NCBI RefSeq assembly: GCF_018129065.1
Contig: NZ_JAAEDM010000045.1
Coordinates: 1 to 39,970, forward strand
Source: Neoroseomonas soli
GTDB lineage: Bacteria > Pseudomonadota > Alphaproteobacteria > Acetobacterales > Acetobacteraceae
Direction: 5' to 3'
Length of the DNA: 39,970 nucleotides
In this document: positions 1 through 9,675 of the stretch, in pieces
Position numbering within the stretch: the first letter of the stretch is position 1
How the letters are laid out: each line of letters begins with the position of its first letter
Program-made: the position numbers and the translations under genes
Notes under the pieces: generated by a model
The model's database searches: none
Seen by the model: the letters and a program-made list of their open reading frames with translations, nothing else
What the model was told of the DNA's origin: nothing

Positions 1-1
1 G

Positions 2-937
2 TTCGGCACCGGCCTCGCCCTTGCGCAGGCACCGACCTCGCCGCCCGCGGCCCCGGCCGCCGAGGCGGCGCCCGAGCCACCGCAGCCGCGGCCGCCCAGG
101 GCCTACCGCACGCCCGAGGAGGGCTTCGCCGCCCTCGCCAATGCGGCACGTCGCGCCGATCCAAACCTTCTCGCGGTGGTCATGGGCGACGCCGGGGTGC
201 GGCTGCTGCGCTCTGGCGACCGCGTCGCGGATGCGGCAGCGCTCAGGCGCTTTGCCGCAGCCTATGACGAGAAGCGCGAGATCCTGCGCCCCTCGCCGGC
301 CCGCGCGACCATCCAGGTCGGAGAGGATGGCTGGCCGCTGCCCATCCCGATGGTGCAGACGGCCGGTGCCTGGCGCTTCGACGCCCGCGCGGGCGCGCAG
401 GAGATCGCGAACCGCCGCATCGGCCACAACGAACTCGACACCATCGAGACGCTGCGCGCCATCGTCGATGCCCAGGCGGACTACGCGCGCACCGCGGGCC
501 GGCAGGGCGCCCTCCAGGCCTATGCGCGGCGCTTCTTCTCGAGCCCCGGCCAACGGGACGGCCTCTACTGGCCGACGCGCGAAGGGGAGGCGGAAAGCCC
601 GCTCGGCCCCTTCATGGCCGCCGCGAGTGCCGGCGGCTATGCGCGCACGCCGAGCGACCGGCCGCAGCCCTACCACGGCTACTTCTTCCGCATCCTGGAA
701 TCGCAGGGCCCGGCGGCGCTTGGCGGGGCGGTCGACTACGTCGTGAACGGCCGGATGATCGGCGGCTTCGCCGTGATCGCGACGCCGGCGCGCTACGGCG
801 CCTCCGGCATCAAGACCTTCATCGTCAGCCACCACGGCGCGGTCTACGAGCAGGACCTCGGCCCTGACACCGCGCGGGAAGCGGCGGCCATCACCTCCTT
901 CGATCCCGACGAGGGTTGGACGCGCGTGGCCGAGTAG
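2..937 (+). CDS. DUF2950 family secreted protein (5' end outside window)
   Basis: The reading frame is open from the left edge, so the true start lies upstream. The first visible residues end a signal peptide (ALA followed by QAPTSP), then a Pro/Ala-rich linker. Family hallmarks follow in order: a YRTPEEGFAAL segment, MGDAGVRLLRSGD, a WPLPIPMV motif, RRIGHNELDTIETLRAIVDAQ, a DGLYWP motif, the YHGYFFRILESQGPAALGG block, and a C-terminal GASGIKTFIVSHHG segment. These match the DUF2950 family closely. Its biochemical role is unknown, and export to the periplasm is inferred from the leader. The next gene converges on it. I am confident of the family and cannot assign a function. Confidence 0.9.
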   Translation, partial: FGTGLALAQAPTSPPAAPAAEAAPEPPQPRPPRAYRTPEEGFAALANAARRADPNLLAVVMGDAGVRLLRSGDRVADAAALRRFAAAYDEKREILRPSPARATIQVGEDGWPLPIPMVQTAGAWRFDARAGAQEIANRRIGHNELDTIETLRAIVDAQADYARTAGRQGALQAYARRFFSSPGQRDGLYWPTREGEAESPLGPFMAAASAGGYARTPSDRPQPYHGYFFRILESQGPAALGGAVDYVVNGRMIGGFAVIATPARYGASGIKTFIVSHHGAVYEQDLGPDTAREAAAITSFDPDEGWTRVAE

Positions 938-952
938 CGGCCAGGGCACCAT

Positions 953-980
953 CCCGGTCAGGCGGCGTCGCCTGATCGGG
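953..980. terminator. Hairpin between convergent genes
   Basis: A 12-bp stem (one G-T wobble) with a GCGT loop lies 15 bases after the DUF2950 stop and before the groEL stop on the other strand. No T-run follows on either strand, so it is at best a weak or factor-dependent terminator. It could serve both converging genes. Confidence 0.4.
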
Positions 981-1033
981 GGAGAACATGCGCGACGGCG
1001 GCGACCGGGGGCGCTGCCGCCGGCTGAAGGCCG

Positions 1034-2662
<1,629 letters not shown>

Positions 2663-2730
2663 GACGGCCTCTCCCGTGGGAATGCCGCACTCTGCGCGGA
2701 GCGTGGGGCGCGGCGTTGATGCCGATCAAA

Positions 2731-2784
2731 TGCAGGGGGGCGCCGCCCCCCTGCAGCCCCCGCCGAGGGCCGAAAGGCCCTCGG
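2731..2784 (+). repeat. Two-hairpin intergenic repeat, unit 1
   Basis: Hairpin A (2731-2755) has 11 perfect pairs, including TGCAGGGGGGC on the left arm, closing a 3-base loop. Hairpin B (2763-2784) is CCGAGGGCC / GGCCCTCGG, 9 perfect pairs around a GAAA tetraloop. GGAACCC closes and follows hairpin B. The same A-spacer-B plan recurs at five other loci in this window with different stem sequences. Confidence 0.8.
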
Positions 2785-2831
2785 AACCCTTGAATTTCGC
2801 CAGCGCTATCGAGGAGGGGCGCACCAAGTTC

Positions 2832-2891
2832 CGGTTTCCAAAGGCCTTTCGGCCTTTGGTGGGGGAGCGCGAGGGGGCGACGCCCCCTCGC
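2832..2891 (-). repeat. Two-hairpin intergenic repeat, unit 2 (inverted to unit 1)
   Basis: On the minus strand the order is hairpin A (2870-2890, CGAGGGGGCG arms) then hairpin B (2838-2859, CCAAAGGCC / GGCCTTTGG, GAAA loop) then GGAAACC. It is head-to-head with unit 1, about 53 bases away, and begins 3 bases from the stop codon of the EcsC-family gene. Confidence 0.8.
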
Positions 2892-2893
2892 AC

Positions 2894-3700
2894 CTACCGC
2901 TTCTCGAGAAACGGCGCGTCCCGCGACGCCGCCAATGCGTCCCAGGCCGCCCGCACCCTCTGCGTCCCATGCGTCCGCTCGAGCCGCCGCAGCGTGAAGT
3001 GCCCGCGCGCGACGGATCGGAAATGCTCCAGGAATGCGAGGTTCACCGCCGCCCCCGCCGCCGCGCCCAGCACCGGCGCCGCCTGGGCCGACAGTTTCAG
3101 CCCGACGGGCCCGATGAAGCGCGACGCCACCGCCGTGACGAAGCCCGGGACGATGGTCCGCCCGACGGCGCCCTTCAGCGCCTCGGCCAGAGCCAGGCGC
3201 ACCGCGAAATATCCGCTCTCCGCCGCGTCGTCCGAGGGAGAGGTCCCACCGAGCGCGAAGACCTTCAGGCATTCCGCCGCGGCTTCGGGCGCGCTGAGGT
3301 CCTCGCCGGCCTCGGCGCCGATGGCAGCGACCTGGCGCAACAGGATGGCGGTGGAGACCGGCAATTCCACCAGCGTGCCCGGCAGGCCGAAGGCGCCGCC
3401 CAGCGCCCCGCTCGCGACGACGAGCCCACGATGGAACCAGGCGGACGGCACCGGCAGCGGCGTCCTCGCCGGGCCGGAGCGCAGCGCAGCGGTCATCGCC
3501 GCGGAGAGCGCCCCGCGCACCGCCCCATCCAGCCCGCCCTGCACGGCTGCGGGCAGGCGGGCGCGCAGCGCCTCGACCGGCATGCCGGCCATGGCGGCGA
3601 GCCGCGCAGCGAGGGAAGGGTGCTCCAACGCGTCGAAGGCGCCGCGCAGGTCGCGCAGCACAGGCTGGGGCAGGTCGGGGGTCGTGAGGGTCAGGCTCAT
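2894..3700 (-). CDS. EcsC family protein
   Basis: This 268-residue protein has the EcsC-family core: a glycine-rich hydrophobic stretch (GGAFGLPGTLVELPVSTAILLRQ), then GEDLSAPEAAAECLKVFALGG, and a later segment rich in small residues (APVLGAAAGAAVNLAFLEHF) suggesting membrane contact. The family is named after a gene in the Bacillus ecs ABC-transporter operon, but its function is not established. The start ATG overlaps the oxyR stop by 4 bases, so the two are probably co-transcribed and translationally coupled. A link to peroxide stress is inference from that coupling. Confidence 0.85.
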   Translation of the reverse strand: MSLTLTTPDLPQPVLRDLRGAFDALEHPSLAARLAAMAGMPVEALRARLPAAVQGGLDGAVRGALSAAMTAALRSGPARTPLPVPSAWFHRGLVVASGALGGAFGLPGTLVELPVSTAILLRQVAAIGAEAGEDLSAPEAAAECLKVFALGGTSPSDDAAESGYFAVRLALAEALKGAVGRTIVPGFVTAVASRFIGPVGLKLSAQAAPVLGAAAGAAVNLAFLEHFRSVARGHFTLRRLERTHGTQRVRAAWDALAASRDAPFLEKR

Positions 3701-4647
3701 GCGCTCTGGGCCAGATGGGCCCGCGCGGACGCGTGGTCCAGGGCCGCGGCGTCACGTTCGGCCGCGGCGGCAAAGGGGGCAAGGCGTTCGGCGACGACGC
3801 GCGCCACCGCCTCCACCGCCTCCCGGCGCGGGAAGGCGGCGCGCCAGGTCATGCGGATAGTGCGGGAGGCCCGCTGGCGCAGCGGCCGGAGCACGATTCC
3901 GGCATCCTGCGCCGCGCCGGCTGCCAGGCCGGGGATGAGTGTCGTGCCGTATCCGGCGGCGACCATGTTGATCAGCGTCGCCAGGCTCGCCGCGCGCAGC
4001 GCGCCACCGGACGGGCCGGCCAGGCCGCAGGCGGCCAGCGCCTGGTCGCGCAGGCAGTGGCCGTCGGCCAGGACCAGCACGTCGGGGGCGAGGTCCGCCT
4101 CGATGACGCTCTCCTGCGCCGCGAGCGGGTGTTCGGGCGGCAGGGCGGCGAGGAAGGGCTCGGTGAAGAGCGGCATGGCCACGAGGTCGTTGCCCTCCGG
4201 CTCGGTGGCGATCAGTGCCGCATCCAGCGCGTGCGCGCGCAGCCGCTCCAGCAGCGTGGCGGTCACGTCTTCCCACGGCTCGATCTCGAGGCCGGGCAGC
4301 GCCGCCCGCAATGGTGCCAGCACCAGCGGCAGGAGGTAGGGCCCGAGGGTCGGGATGATGCCGAGGCGCATCGGCCCCCGCAGCGGATCCATGGCGCTGC
4401 GCGCGAGGGCCGCGATCGCGTCGGCCTCCGCCACCGCGGCGCGGGCATGGCCGAGCAGCGTCTCGCACATCGGCGTCGGCACGACCTGCCTGCTGCTGCG
4501 CTCGAAGAGCACGGTGCCGAGTTCCTCCTCCAGCTTGCGAAGCTGGATGGAGAGGGTGGGCTGGCTGACCTGGCAGGCAGCCGCGGCCTTGCCGAAATGG
4601 CGGTGCTCGGCGACGGCGAGCATGTAGCGCAGGTCGCGCAGGTTCAT
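3697..4647 (-). CDS. oxyR: OxyR-type LysR-family peroxide regulator
   Basis: This is a 316-residue LysR-type regulator with an N-terminal winged helix-turn-helix (MNLRDLRYMLAVAEHRHFGKAA, SQPTLSIQLRKLEEELG) and a periplasmic-binding-protein-like sensor domain. The OxyR signature DGHCLRDQALAAC is present, with cysteines at 198 and 207 matching the two redox cysteines (199/208) of E. coli OxyR, so disulfide sensing of hydrogen peroxide is expected. It is divergent from katA across a 186-base gap, a classic arrangement for direct control of the catalase gene. It is followed by an overlapping EcsC gene and then groEL. Confidence 0.93.
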   Translation of the reverse strand: MNLRDLRYMLAVAEHRHFGKAAAACQVSQPTLSIQLRKLEEELGTVLFERSSRQVVPTPMCETLLGHARAAVAEADAIAALARSAMDPLRGPMRLGIIPTLGPYLLPLVLAPLRAALPGLEIEPWEDVTATLLERLRAHALDAALIATEPEGNDLVAMPLFTEPFLAALPPEHPLAAQESVIEADLAPDVLVLADGHCLRDQALAACGLAGPSGGALRAASLATLINMVAAGYGTTLIPGLAAGAAQDAGIVLRPLRQRASRTIRMTWRAAFPRREAVEAVARVVAERLAPFAAAAERDAAALDHASARAHLAQSA

Positions 4648-4735
4648 CCGATCGGGTCCGATGACGATGCCGCTCCGTAACGGAATACCGCCGCAGCGGA
4701 ATGCAACCTACGCCATTCCAGGCCGATCCACCATG

Positions 4736-4750
4736 ATTGACAATATCAAT
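4736..4750 (+). promoter_or_regulatory. Candidate LysR/OxyR operator and katA -35 region
   Basis: ATTGA-CAATA-TCAAT is a 5+5 inverted repeat of the T-N11-A type bound by LysR regulators. It overlaps TTGACA (4737-4742), a perfect -35 hexamer. Two more ATTGAT copies lie at 4749-4754 and 4780-4785. The position, 84 bases upstream of the katA ATG and between katA and oxyR, suits OxyR binding. I see no convincing -10 at ideal spacing. Confidence 0.5.
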
Positions 4751-4833
4751 TGATGGCTTCGGAAGAATTGGCTTCTACTATTGATCCGCCATGGCCTAGC
4801 CTCCTGGGACACGGACCCAAAGGAGCGAGAAGC

Positions 4834-6294
4834 ATGGCCACGCGCCTGACGACATCCGCCGGATCGCCGGTCGCCGACAACCAGAACAGCCTGACCGCCG
4901 GCCCCCGCGGCCCCGTCCTGCTGCAGGACTGGCAGCTCATCGAGAAGCTCGCGCACCAGAACCGGGAACGCATCCCCGAGCGCGTGGTTCACGCGAAGGG
5001 CTGGGGTGCCCATGGCACGCTGACCATCACCGGCGACATCTCGAAGTACACCCGCGCCAAGGTCCTGCAGCCCGGCGCGAAGACCGACATGATCATCCGG
5101 TTCTCGACCGTGGCGGGCGAGCTCGGTGCCGCGGACGCGGAGCGCGACGTGCGCGGCTTCGCGATGAAGTTCTACACGGAAGAGGGCAACTGGGACCTCG
5201 TCGGCAACAACACGCCGGTCTTCTTCGTGCGCGATCCGCTGAAGTTCCCGGACTTCATCCGCACGCAGAAGCGCCATCCGAAGACCAACCTGCGCAGTCC
5301 GACGGCGATGTGGGACTTCTGGTCGCTGTCGCCGGAAAGCCTGCACCAGGTGACGATCCTGATGTCGGACCGCGGCCTGCCGGTCGCGCCGATGTTCATG
5401 AACGGCTATGGCAGCCACACCTACTCGCTGTGGAACGATTCCGGCGAGCGGTTCTGGGTGAAGTTCCACTTCAAGTCGATGCAGGGCCACCGGCACCACA
5501 CGAATGCCGAGGCCCAGTCGGTCGTCGGCAAGACCCGCGAGTCCTACCAGGAGGCCCTGTTCGGCACGATCGAGAAGGGCAGCTTCCCGAAGTGGAAGAT
5601 GCAGGTCCAGGTCATGCCGGAGGCAGATGCGGAGAAGACCGCCTACAACCCCTTCGACCTGACGAAGGTCTGGCCGCACAAGGACTATCCGCCGATCGAC
5701 GTCGGCACGCTCGAGCTGAACCGCAACGCGGACAACTACTTCGCGGAGATCGAGCAGCTCGCCTTCAGCCCGTCCAACTTCGTGCCCGGCATCGGGGCCA
5801 GCCCGGACAAGATGCTGCAGGGGCGCATCTTCGCCTATGCGGACGCGCACCGCTATCGCCTCGGCACGCATTACGAGGCGCTGCCGGTGAACGCGCCGCG
5901 CTGCCCCGTGGCGCACTACCACAAGGACGGCGCCATGCGGTTCTTCCGGAACGACACGGGCAATCCGGACGCCTACTACGAGCCGAACTCCTTCGGCGGC
6001 CCGGCGCAGGACCCGTCGGTGGCCGAACCGCCGCTGAAGATGTCCGGCGATGCCGCGCGATGGGACCATCGCGAGGGCAATGACGACTTCGTCCAGCCGC
6101 GCGCGCTGTTCCTGCTGTTCGATGCGGGGCAGAAGGCGCGGCTCTTCTCCAACATCGCGGACGCGATGGCGGGCGTGCCGGCGGGCATCGTGGAACGGCA
6201 GTGCAGGCTGTTCGACCAGGTCCACCCGGACTACGGCGCCGGCGTGCGCGCCGCCATCGCCGCGAAGGCCGGGGCGAAGGCCGCCGCGGACTGA
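4834..6294 (+). CDS. katA: Monofunctional haem catalase
   Basis: This is a 486-residue small-subunit haem catalase that converts hydrogen peroxide to water and oxygen. Visible active-site elements are [13 protein letters not shown] (catalytic His53), [15 protein letters not shown] (distal Asn126) and [14 protein letters not shown], which supplies the proximal haem tyrosine near residue 336. I chose the ATG at 4834 because AGGAG lies 8 bases upstream and the N-terminus then matches family length. In-frame TTG/ATG codons at 4750/4753 have no ribosome site and would sit inside the control region. The oxyR gene is divergent, so peroxide induction is likely. Confidence 0.96.
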   Translation: MATRLTTSAGSPVADNQNSLTAGPRGPVLLQDWQLIEKLAHQNRERIPERVVHAKGWGAHGTLTITGDISKYTRAKVLQPGAKTDMIIRFSTVAGELGAADAERDVRGFAMKFYTEEGNWDLVGNNTPVFFVRDPLKFPDFIRTQKRHPKTNLRSPTAMWDFWSLSPESLHQVTILMSDRGLPVAPMFMNGYGSHTYSLWNDSGERFWVKFHFKSMQGHRHHTNAEAQSVVGKTRESYQEALFGTIEKGSFPKWKMQVQVMPEADAEKTAYNPFDLTKVWPHKDYPPIDVGTLELNRNADNYFAEIEQLAFSPSNFVPGIGASPDKMLQGRIFAYADAHRYRLGTHYEALPVNAPRCPVAHYHKDGAMRFFRNDTGNPDAYYEPNSFGGPAQDPSVAEPPLKMSGDAARWDHREGNDDFVQPRALFLLFDAGQKARLFSNIADAMAGVPAGIVERQCRLFDQVHPDYGAGVRAAIAAKAGAKAAAD

Positions 6295-6363
6295 CTGCGG
6301 GGAGGTGCAGCCCCCCCCCGCCTCTCGGTCATCCCCCAGGTGCCAAAAAAGGTTGAGGGGGGT

Positions 6364-6393
6364 GCGGGGGGAGAAGTTCCCTTCTCCCCCCGC
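6364..6393. repeat. Two-hairpin intergenic repeat, unit 3 (hairpin A intact, B decayed)
   Basis: A 13-bp perfect stem, GCGGGGGGAGAAG on the left with a TTCC loop, follows katA by 69 bases. It is preceded by a short A-run and followed by CCCCCGCCAGGGTGGAACC, which looks like a degenerate version of the spacer and hairpin B seen at the other loci. It may end katA transcription. Confidence 0.55.
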
Positions 6394-6462
6394 CCTTCCG
6401 CCGCGCAGGCCCCCGCCAGGGTGGAACCGCCCGGCACGGTAGCCCTCGGCGCCGGAGGGCCC

Positions 6463-6509
6463 TATAAGGCGACGCGCACCCGGCGCGCCGGGGCCGCAAT
6501 TGCGGCCCC
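6463..6509 (+). promoter_or_regulatory. Possible accD promoter with 20-base palindrome
   Basis: TATAAG (6463-6468) could be a -10 element. A perfect 20-base palindrome, GGGGCCGCAATTGCGGCCCC, sits at 6490-6509, next to a 10-base palindrome at 6481-6490. It lies in the leader of accD, 86 bases before its ATG. An operator or RNA stem is possible; neither is proven. The rest of the 301-base katA-accD gap holds only repeat unit 3. Confidence 0.3.
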
Positions 6510-6595
6510 CGCCGAGGCGCATGCTGCCGCCGGCAGCGCGAGAGCCAGGCGGCCGGATTGCCTCCGCCCGGCGTCCGAGGGCAGAGAACAGACTC

Positions 6596-7525
6596 ATGAA
6601 CTGGATTTCCGACTGGGCCCTGCCGAAGATCTCGGGCCTCTTCAAGCGGGACGTGCCGGAGAACCTCTGGCACAAGTGTCCCGCCTGCGAAAAGATGATC
6701 TTCCGGCGTGACCTGGAAGCGTCGCTGCATGTCTGCCCGCATTGCAGCCACCACATGCGCATCTCTGCCGTGCGCCGGCTGGAATGCACGCTGGACCCGG
6801 GCTTTTCGCGCATCGAACTGCCCAAGGCACCGGCCGACCCGCTGCGTTTCCGCGACCAGCGCCGCTACACGGACCGGCTGAAGGAAGCGCAGGTGAAGTC
6901 CGCGATGGACGACGCCGTGGCGGTGGCGCACGGCACCATCGAGGGCCAGCGCGCCGTCGTCGCCGCCTTCGAGTTCGCCTTCATGGGCGGATCGATGGGC
7001 CCCGGCGTGGGCGAGGCGATCGTCACCGCGGCCAAGCTCGCCGTGCTGCAGGATGCGCCGCTGATCATCTTCACCGCCTCGGGCGGCGCGCGCATGCAGG
7101 AAGGCGCGGTCAGCCTGATGCAGATGCCGCGCACCGTCATCGCGACGCGGCTGGTCAAGGAAGCGGGCCTGCCCTTCATCGTGGTGATGTGCGACCCGAC
7201 GACGGGCGGCGTCACCGCATCCTTCGCCATGCTGGGCGACATCCACATCGCCGAGCCGGGCGCCATGATCGGCTTCGCCGGTGCGCGGGTGATCGAACAG
7301 ACCGTGCGGGAGAAGCTGCCGGAAGGCTTCCAGCGCGCGGAATACCTGCTCGAGCACGGCATCCTCGACATGGTGGTGAACCGGCGGGACATGCGCGCGA
7401 CGCTGGCGCGCGTCATCGGCCTGCTGCGCGTGCCGCTGATCGAATCCGCCGCCGCCGCGCTGCCGCCGCCCGACATGGCGGTCGAGACGCCCGCCGAGGA
7501 CGAGACGGCCCCGGCCAAGGCCTGA
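6596..7525 (+). CDS. accD: Acetyl-CoA carboxylase carboxyltransferase subunit beta
   Basis: This 309-residue protein is the beta subunit of the carboxyltransferase that moves CO2 from carboxybiotin to acetyl-CoA, the first step of fatty-acid synthesis. It has the expected N-terminal zinc ribbon (Cys28, Cys31, Cys47, Cys50) followed by the crotonase-like fold with glycine-rich oxyanion motifs TASGGARMQEG and PTTGGVTASFAMLGD. The ATG at 6596 gives the usual start (MNWISDW). folC follows 4 bases after the stop, a common accD-folC pairing. The trp genes that often precede accD in proteobacteria are absent here; katA is upstream instead. Confidence 0.97.
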   Translation: MNWISDWALPKISGLFKRDVPENLWHKCPACEKMIFRRDLEASLHVCPHCSHHMRISAVRRLECTLDPGFSRIELPKAPADPLRFRDQRRYTDRLKEAQVKSAMDDAVAVAHGTIEGQRAVVAAFEFAFMGGSMGPGVGEAIVTAAKLAVLQDAPLIIFTASGGARMQEGAVSLMQMPRTVIATRLVKEAGLPFIVVMCDPTTGGVTASFAMLGDIHIAEPGAMIGFAGARVIEQTVREKLPEGFQRAEYLLEHGILDMVVNRRDMRATLARVIGLLRVPLIESAAAALPPPDMAVETPAEDETAPAKA

Positions 7526-7529
7526 CCCG

Positions 7530-8810
7530 GTGTCCCGCGCCGAGGCGATCGTCGAGCGCCTGCACGCGCTCCATCCGAAGCTGATCGACCTCAGCCTCGG
7601 GCGCATGGAGCGTGCGCTGGCTGTGCTCGGCCATCCGGAACGCCGCCTGCCACCGGTCGTGCATGTCGCCGGCACCAACGGCAAGGGCAGCACCTGCGCC
7701 TTCCTGCGCGCGATCGGGGAAGCGGCGGGGCTGCGCGTGCATGTCTTCACCTCCCCGCATCTCGTGCATTTCCACGAACGGGTGCGGCTCGCGGGCCGGC
7801 TGGTGTCCGACGCCGACCTGACGGCGGCGCTGGAGGAAGCCGAGGCGCGCAACGCGGGCGAGCCCATCACCGTCTTCGAGATCACCACCGCCGCCGCCTT
7901 CCTGCTGTTCAGCCGCGTGCCGGCGGACCTGCTGGTGCTGGAAGTGGGCCTCGGCGGGCGGCTGGACGCGACAAACGTGGTGGACCGCCCGGCGGCGACG
8001 GCGATCACCAGCGTCTCCATGGACCACATGGATTTCCTCGGCGAGACGCTCGGCGCCATCGCCGCGGAGAAGGCCGGCATCATCAAGCCCGGCGTGCCCT
8101 GCGCGACCGGCACGCAGCCGGCCGCGGCCATGGACGCCATCGCGCGAATCGCGGCGGAACGCGGCGCGCCGCTGCTGATGCGCGGGCGCGACTGGCGCTG
8201 CGATTCCGGTGCCGACGGCCTGCACTACGCCGATGCGCGCGGCACGCTCGACCTGCCGCCACCAGCCCTGCCCGGCCCGCACCAGGCGGAGAATGCCGGC
8301 ATCGCCATCGCCGCGCTGCGCGCCTGGAACCCGTCCTGGCTCAGCGACATCGCGATCGCTCGCGGGATCGCCGCCGCCGAATGGCCGGCGCGACTGCAGC
8401 GGCTGCGCAGGGCACTGGCCGCGAAACTGCCGGCGGGTTTCGAACTGTGGCTCGACGGCGGGCACAATGCCGGTGCCGGCCTCGCGCTGGCGGCGCACCT
8501 GCCGTCCTGGCGCGACAAGCCGCTGCACCTCGTCATCGGCATGAAGAAGGGCAAGGCGAGCGCCGAGTTCCTGCGGCCGATCCTGCCCTTTGCGACCTCG
8601 GTGCACGCGGTGGCCGAGCCCGGCCAGCACCTGGCCATGCCGGTCGAGGACATCGTCGCCGCGAGCGGCGGCATCGCGCAGCCCGGCCCCACGGTGGCGG
8701 AGGCGCTGGCGCACATCGCACGCGACCAGCCGCCGGGCCGCGTGCTGATCTGCGGCAGCCTCTACCTCGCGGGCGAAGTGCTGAAGGCCGAAGGCGCCAC
8801 CCTCGCCTGA
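7530..8810 (+). CDS. folC: Bifunctional folylpolyglutamate/dihydrofolate synthase
   Basis: This 426-residue Mur-ligase-family enzyme adds glutamate to dihydropteroate and to folates in an ATP-dependent reaction in the cytoplasm. The ATP loop is HVAGTNGKGSTCAF (near residue 45), followed by FTSPHLVHFHERVR, EVGLGGRLDATN and SMDHMDFLGETL, all typical of FolC. The C-terminal domain holds WLDGGHNAGA. Translation starts at a GTG only 4 bases after the accD stop, which suggests coupling. Confidence 0.96.
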   Translation: MSRAEAIVERLHALHPKLIDLSLGRMERALAVLGHPERRLPPVVHVAGTNGKGSTCAFLRAIGEAAGLRVHVFTSPHLVHFHERVRLAGRLVSDADLTAALEEAEARNAGEPITVFEITTAAAFLLFSRVPADLLVLEVGLGGRLDATNVVDRPAATAITSVSMDHMDFLGETLGAIAAEKAGIIKPGVPCATGTQPAAAMDAIARIAAERGAPLLMRGRDWRCDSGADGLHYADARGTLDLPPPALPGPHQAENAGIAIAALRAWNPSWLSDIAIARGIAAAEWPARLQRLRRALAAKLPAGFELWLDGGHNAGAGLALAAHLPSWRDKPLHLVIGMKKGKASAEFLRPILPFATSVHAVAEPGQHLAMPVEDIVAASGGIAQPGPTVAEALAHIARDQPPGRVLICGSLYLAGEVLKAEGATLA

Positions 8811-8838
8811 CCGGCGCGGGGCATGGCAGCATGCGCCC

Positions 8839-9630
8839 ATGCCCCGCCGCAGCCGCGGCGCGCCGGCGAAGGACCAGCGCCACAAGCGCATCCTCGCCGC
8901 GCTCGCCACCGACCCGACCGTCCGCATCTCCGCCCTCGCCGCCGACTTCGGCGTGTCGGGGGAGACGGTGCGGCGCGACATCGAGGAACTCTCCCGCCGC
9001 GGGGAGGTGCGCCGCACCTATGGCGGCGCCAGCATCACCCATGCCGGCGTGCAGCCCGAGCTGTCCTCCCGCGAGCGCATGGCGGTGGCGGAACGCGCGC
9101 GCATCGGCGTCGCCGCCGCGGCCACGGTCATGCCGGGGGAGGTGCTGATGGTCGATGCCGGCTCCACCACCGCGCATTTCGCCCGCGCGCTCGCCGCCCG
9201 CGCCATTCCCGTCACGGTGCTGACCAACAGCCATGCCGTCGCGGCGGAACTCGGCGGCAAGGTGGGCGTGCGCGTCGTCTTCTGCCCCGGCGAATTCGAC
9301 GCCGCCGAACGCGCCGTCTATGGCGCCGAGACCGACGCCTTCCTGCGCCGCTTCAACGCCGACACGGCGGTGATCGGCGCCACCGGCCTCAGCCCGGAGG
9401 GCCCCACCGATGCCGAGAGCCGCGCAAGCTGGGTGAAGCGGGCGATGATCGGCCGCGCAGCGCGGCGCGTGCTGCTGGCGGATTCGGGCAAGTTCGGCCG
9501 CACCTCCATCGAGCGCATCTGCGGCTGGGATGGGCTGACCGACCTGGTGACGGACACACCGCCGCCACCGGACCTCGATGCGGCGTTGCGGCGGGCAGGG
9601 GTGCGCGTCGACATTGCGGGAGTTGTTTGA
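8839..9630 (+). CDS. glpR: DeoR-family regulator, probably GlpR
   Basis: This 263-residue protein has an N-terminal helix-turn-helix (ISALAADFGVSGETVRRDIEEL, residues about 32-53) and a DeoR C-terminal sensor domain with the sugar-phosphate site motif VDAGSTTAHFARAL and a conserved ADSGKFGR segment. Members of this family usually repress sugar- or polyol-phosphate genes until the phosphorylated substrate binds. The downstream glpD makes GlpR, sensing glycerol-3-phosphate, the best guess; the ligand is inferred from context. Confidence 0.85.
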   Translation: MPRRSRGAPAKDQRHKRILAALATDPTVRISALAADFGVSGETVRRDIEELSRRGEVRRTYGGASITHAGVQPELSSRERMAVAERARIGVAAAATVMPGEVLMVDAGSTTAHFARALAARAIPVTVLTNSHAVAAELGGKVGVRVVFCPGEFDAAERAVYGAETDAFLRRFNADTAVIGATGLSPEGPTDAESRASWVKRAMIGRAARRVLLADSGKFGRTSIERICGWDGLTDLVTDTPPPPDLDAALRRAGVRVDIAGVV

Positions 9631-9651
9631 CCCTGCACATTCCATGACATA

Positions 9652-9672
9652 GGTTCCACACGAAGAGGAACC
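9652..9672 (+). promoter_or_regulatory. Inverted repeat over the ribosome site of the HAD gene
   Basis: GGTTCC and GGAACC, separated by 9 bases, lie just before the HAD-phosphatase ATG (9676). The right arm overlaps the ribosome site GAGGA. It may be an operator half-site pair for the adjacent DeoR regulator or a weak RNA stem hiding the ribosome site. Confidence 0.3.
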
Positions 9673-9675
9673 GGC

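Noticed and set aside
4750..4833. In-frame TTG/ATG extension of katA
   Set aside because: There is no ribosome site, it runs through the control region, and the ATG at 4834 has AGGAG at good spacing and matches family length.
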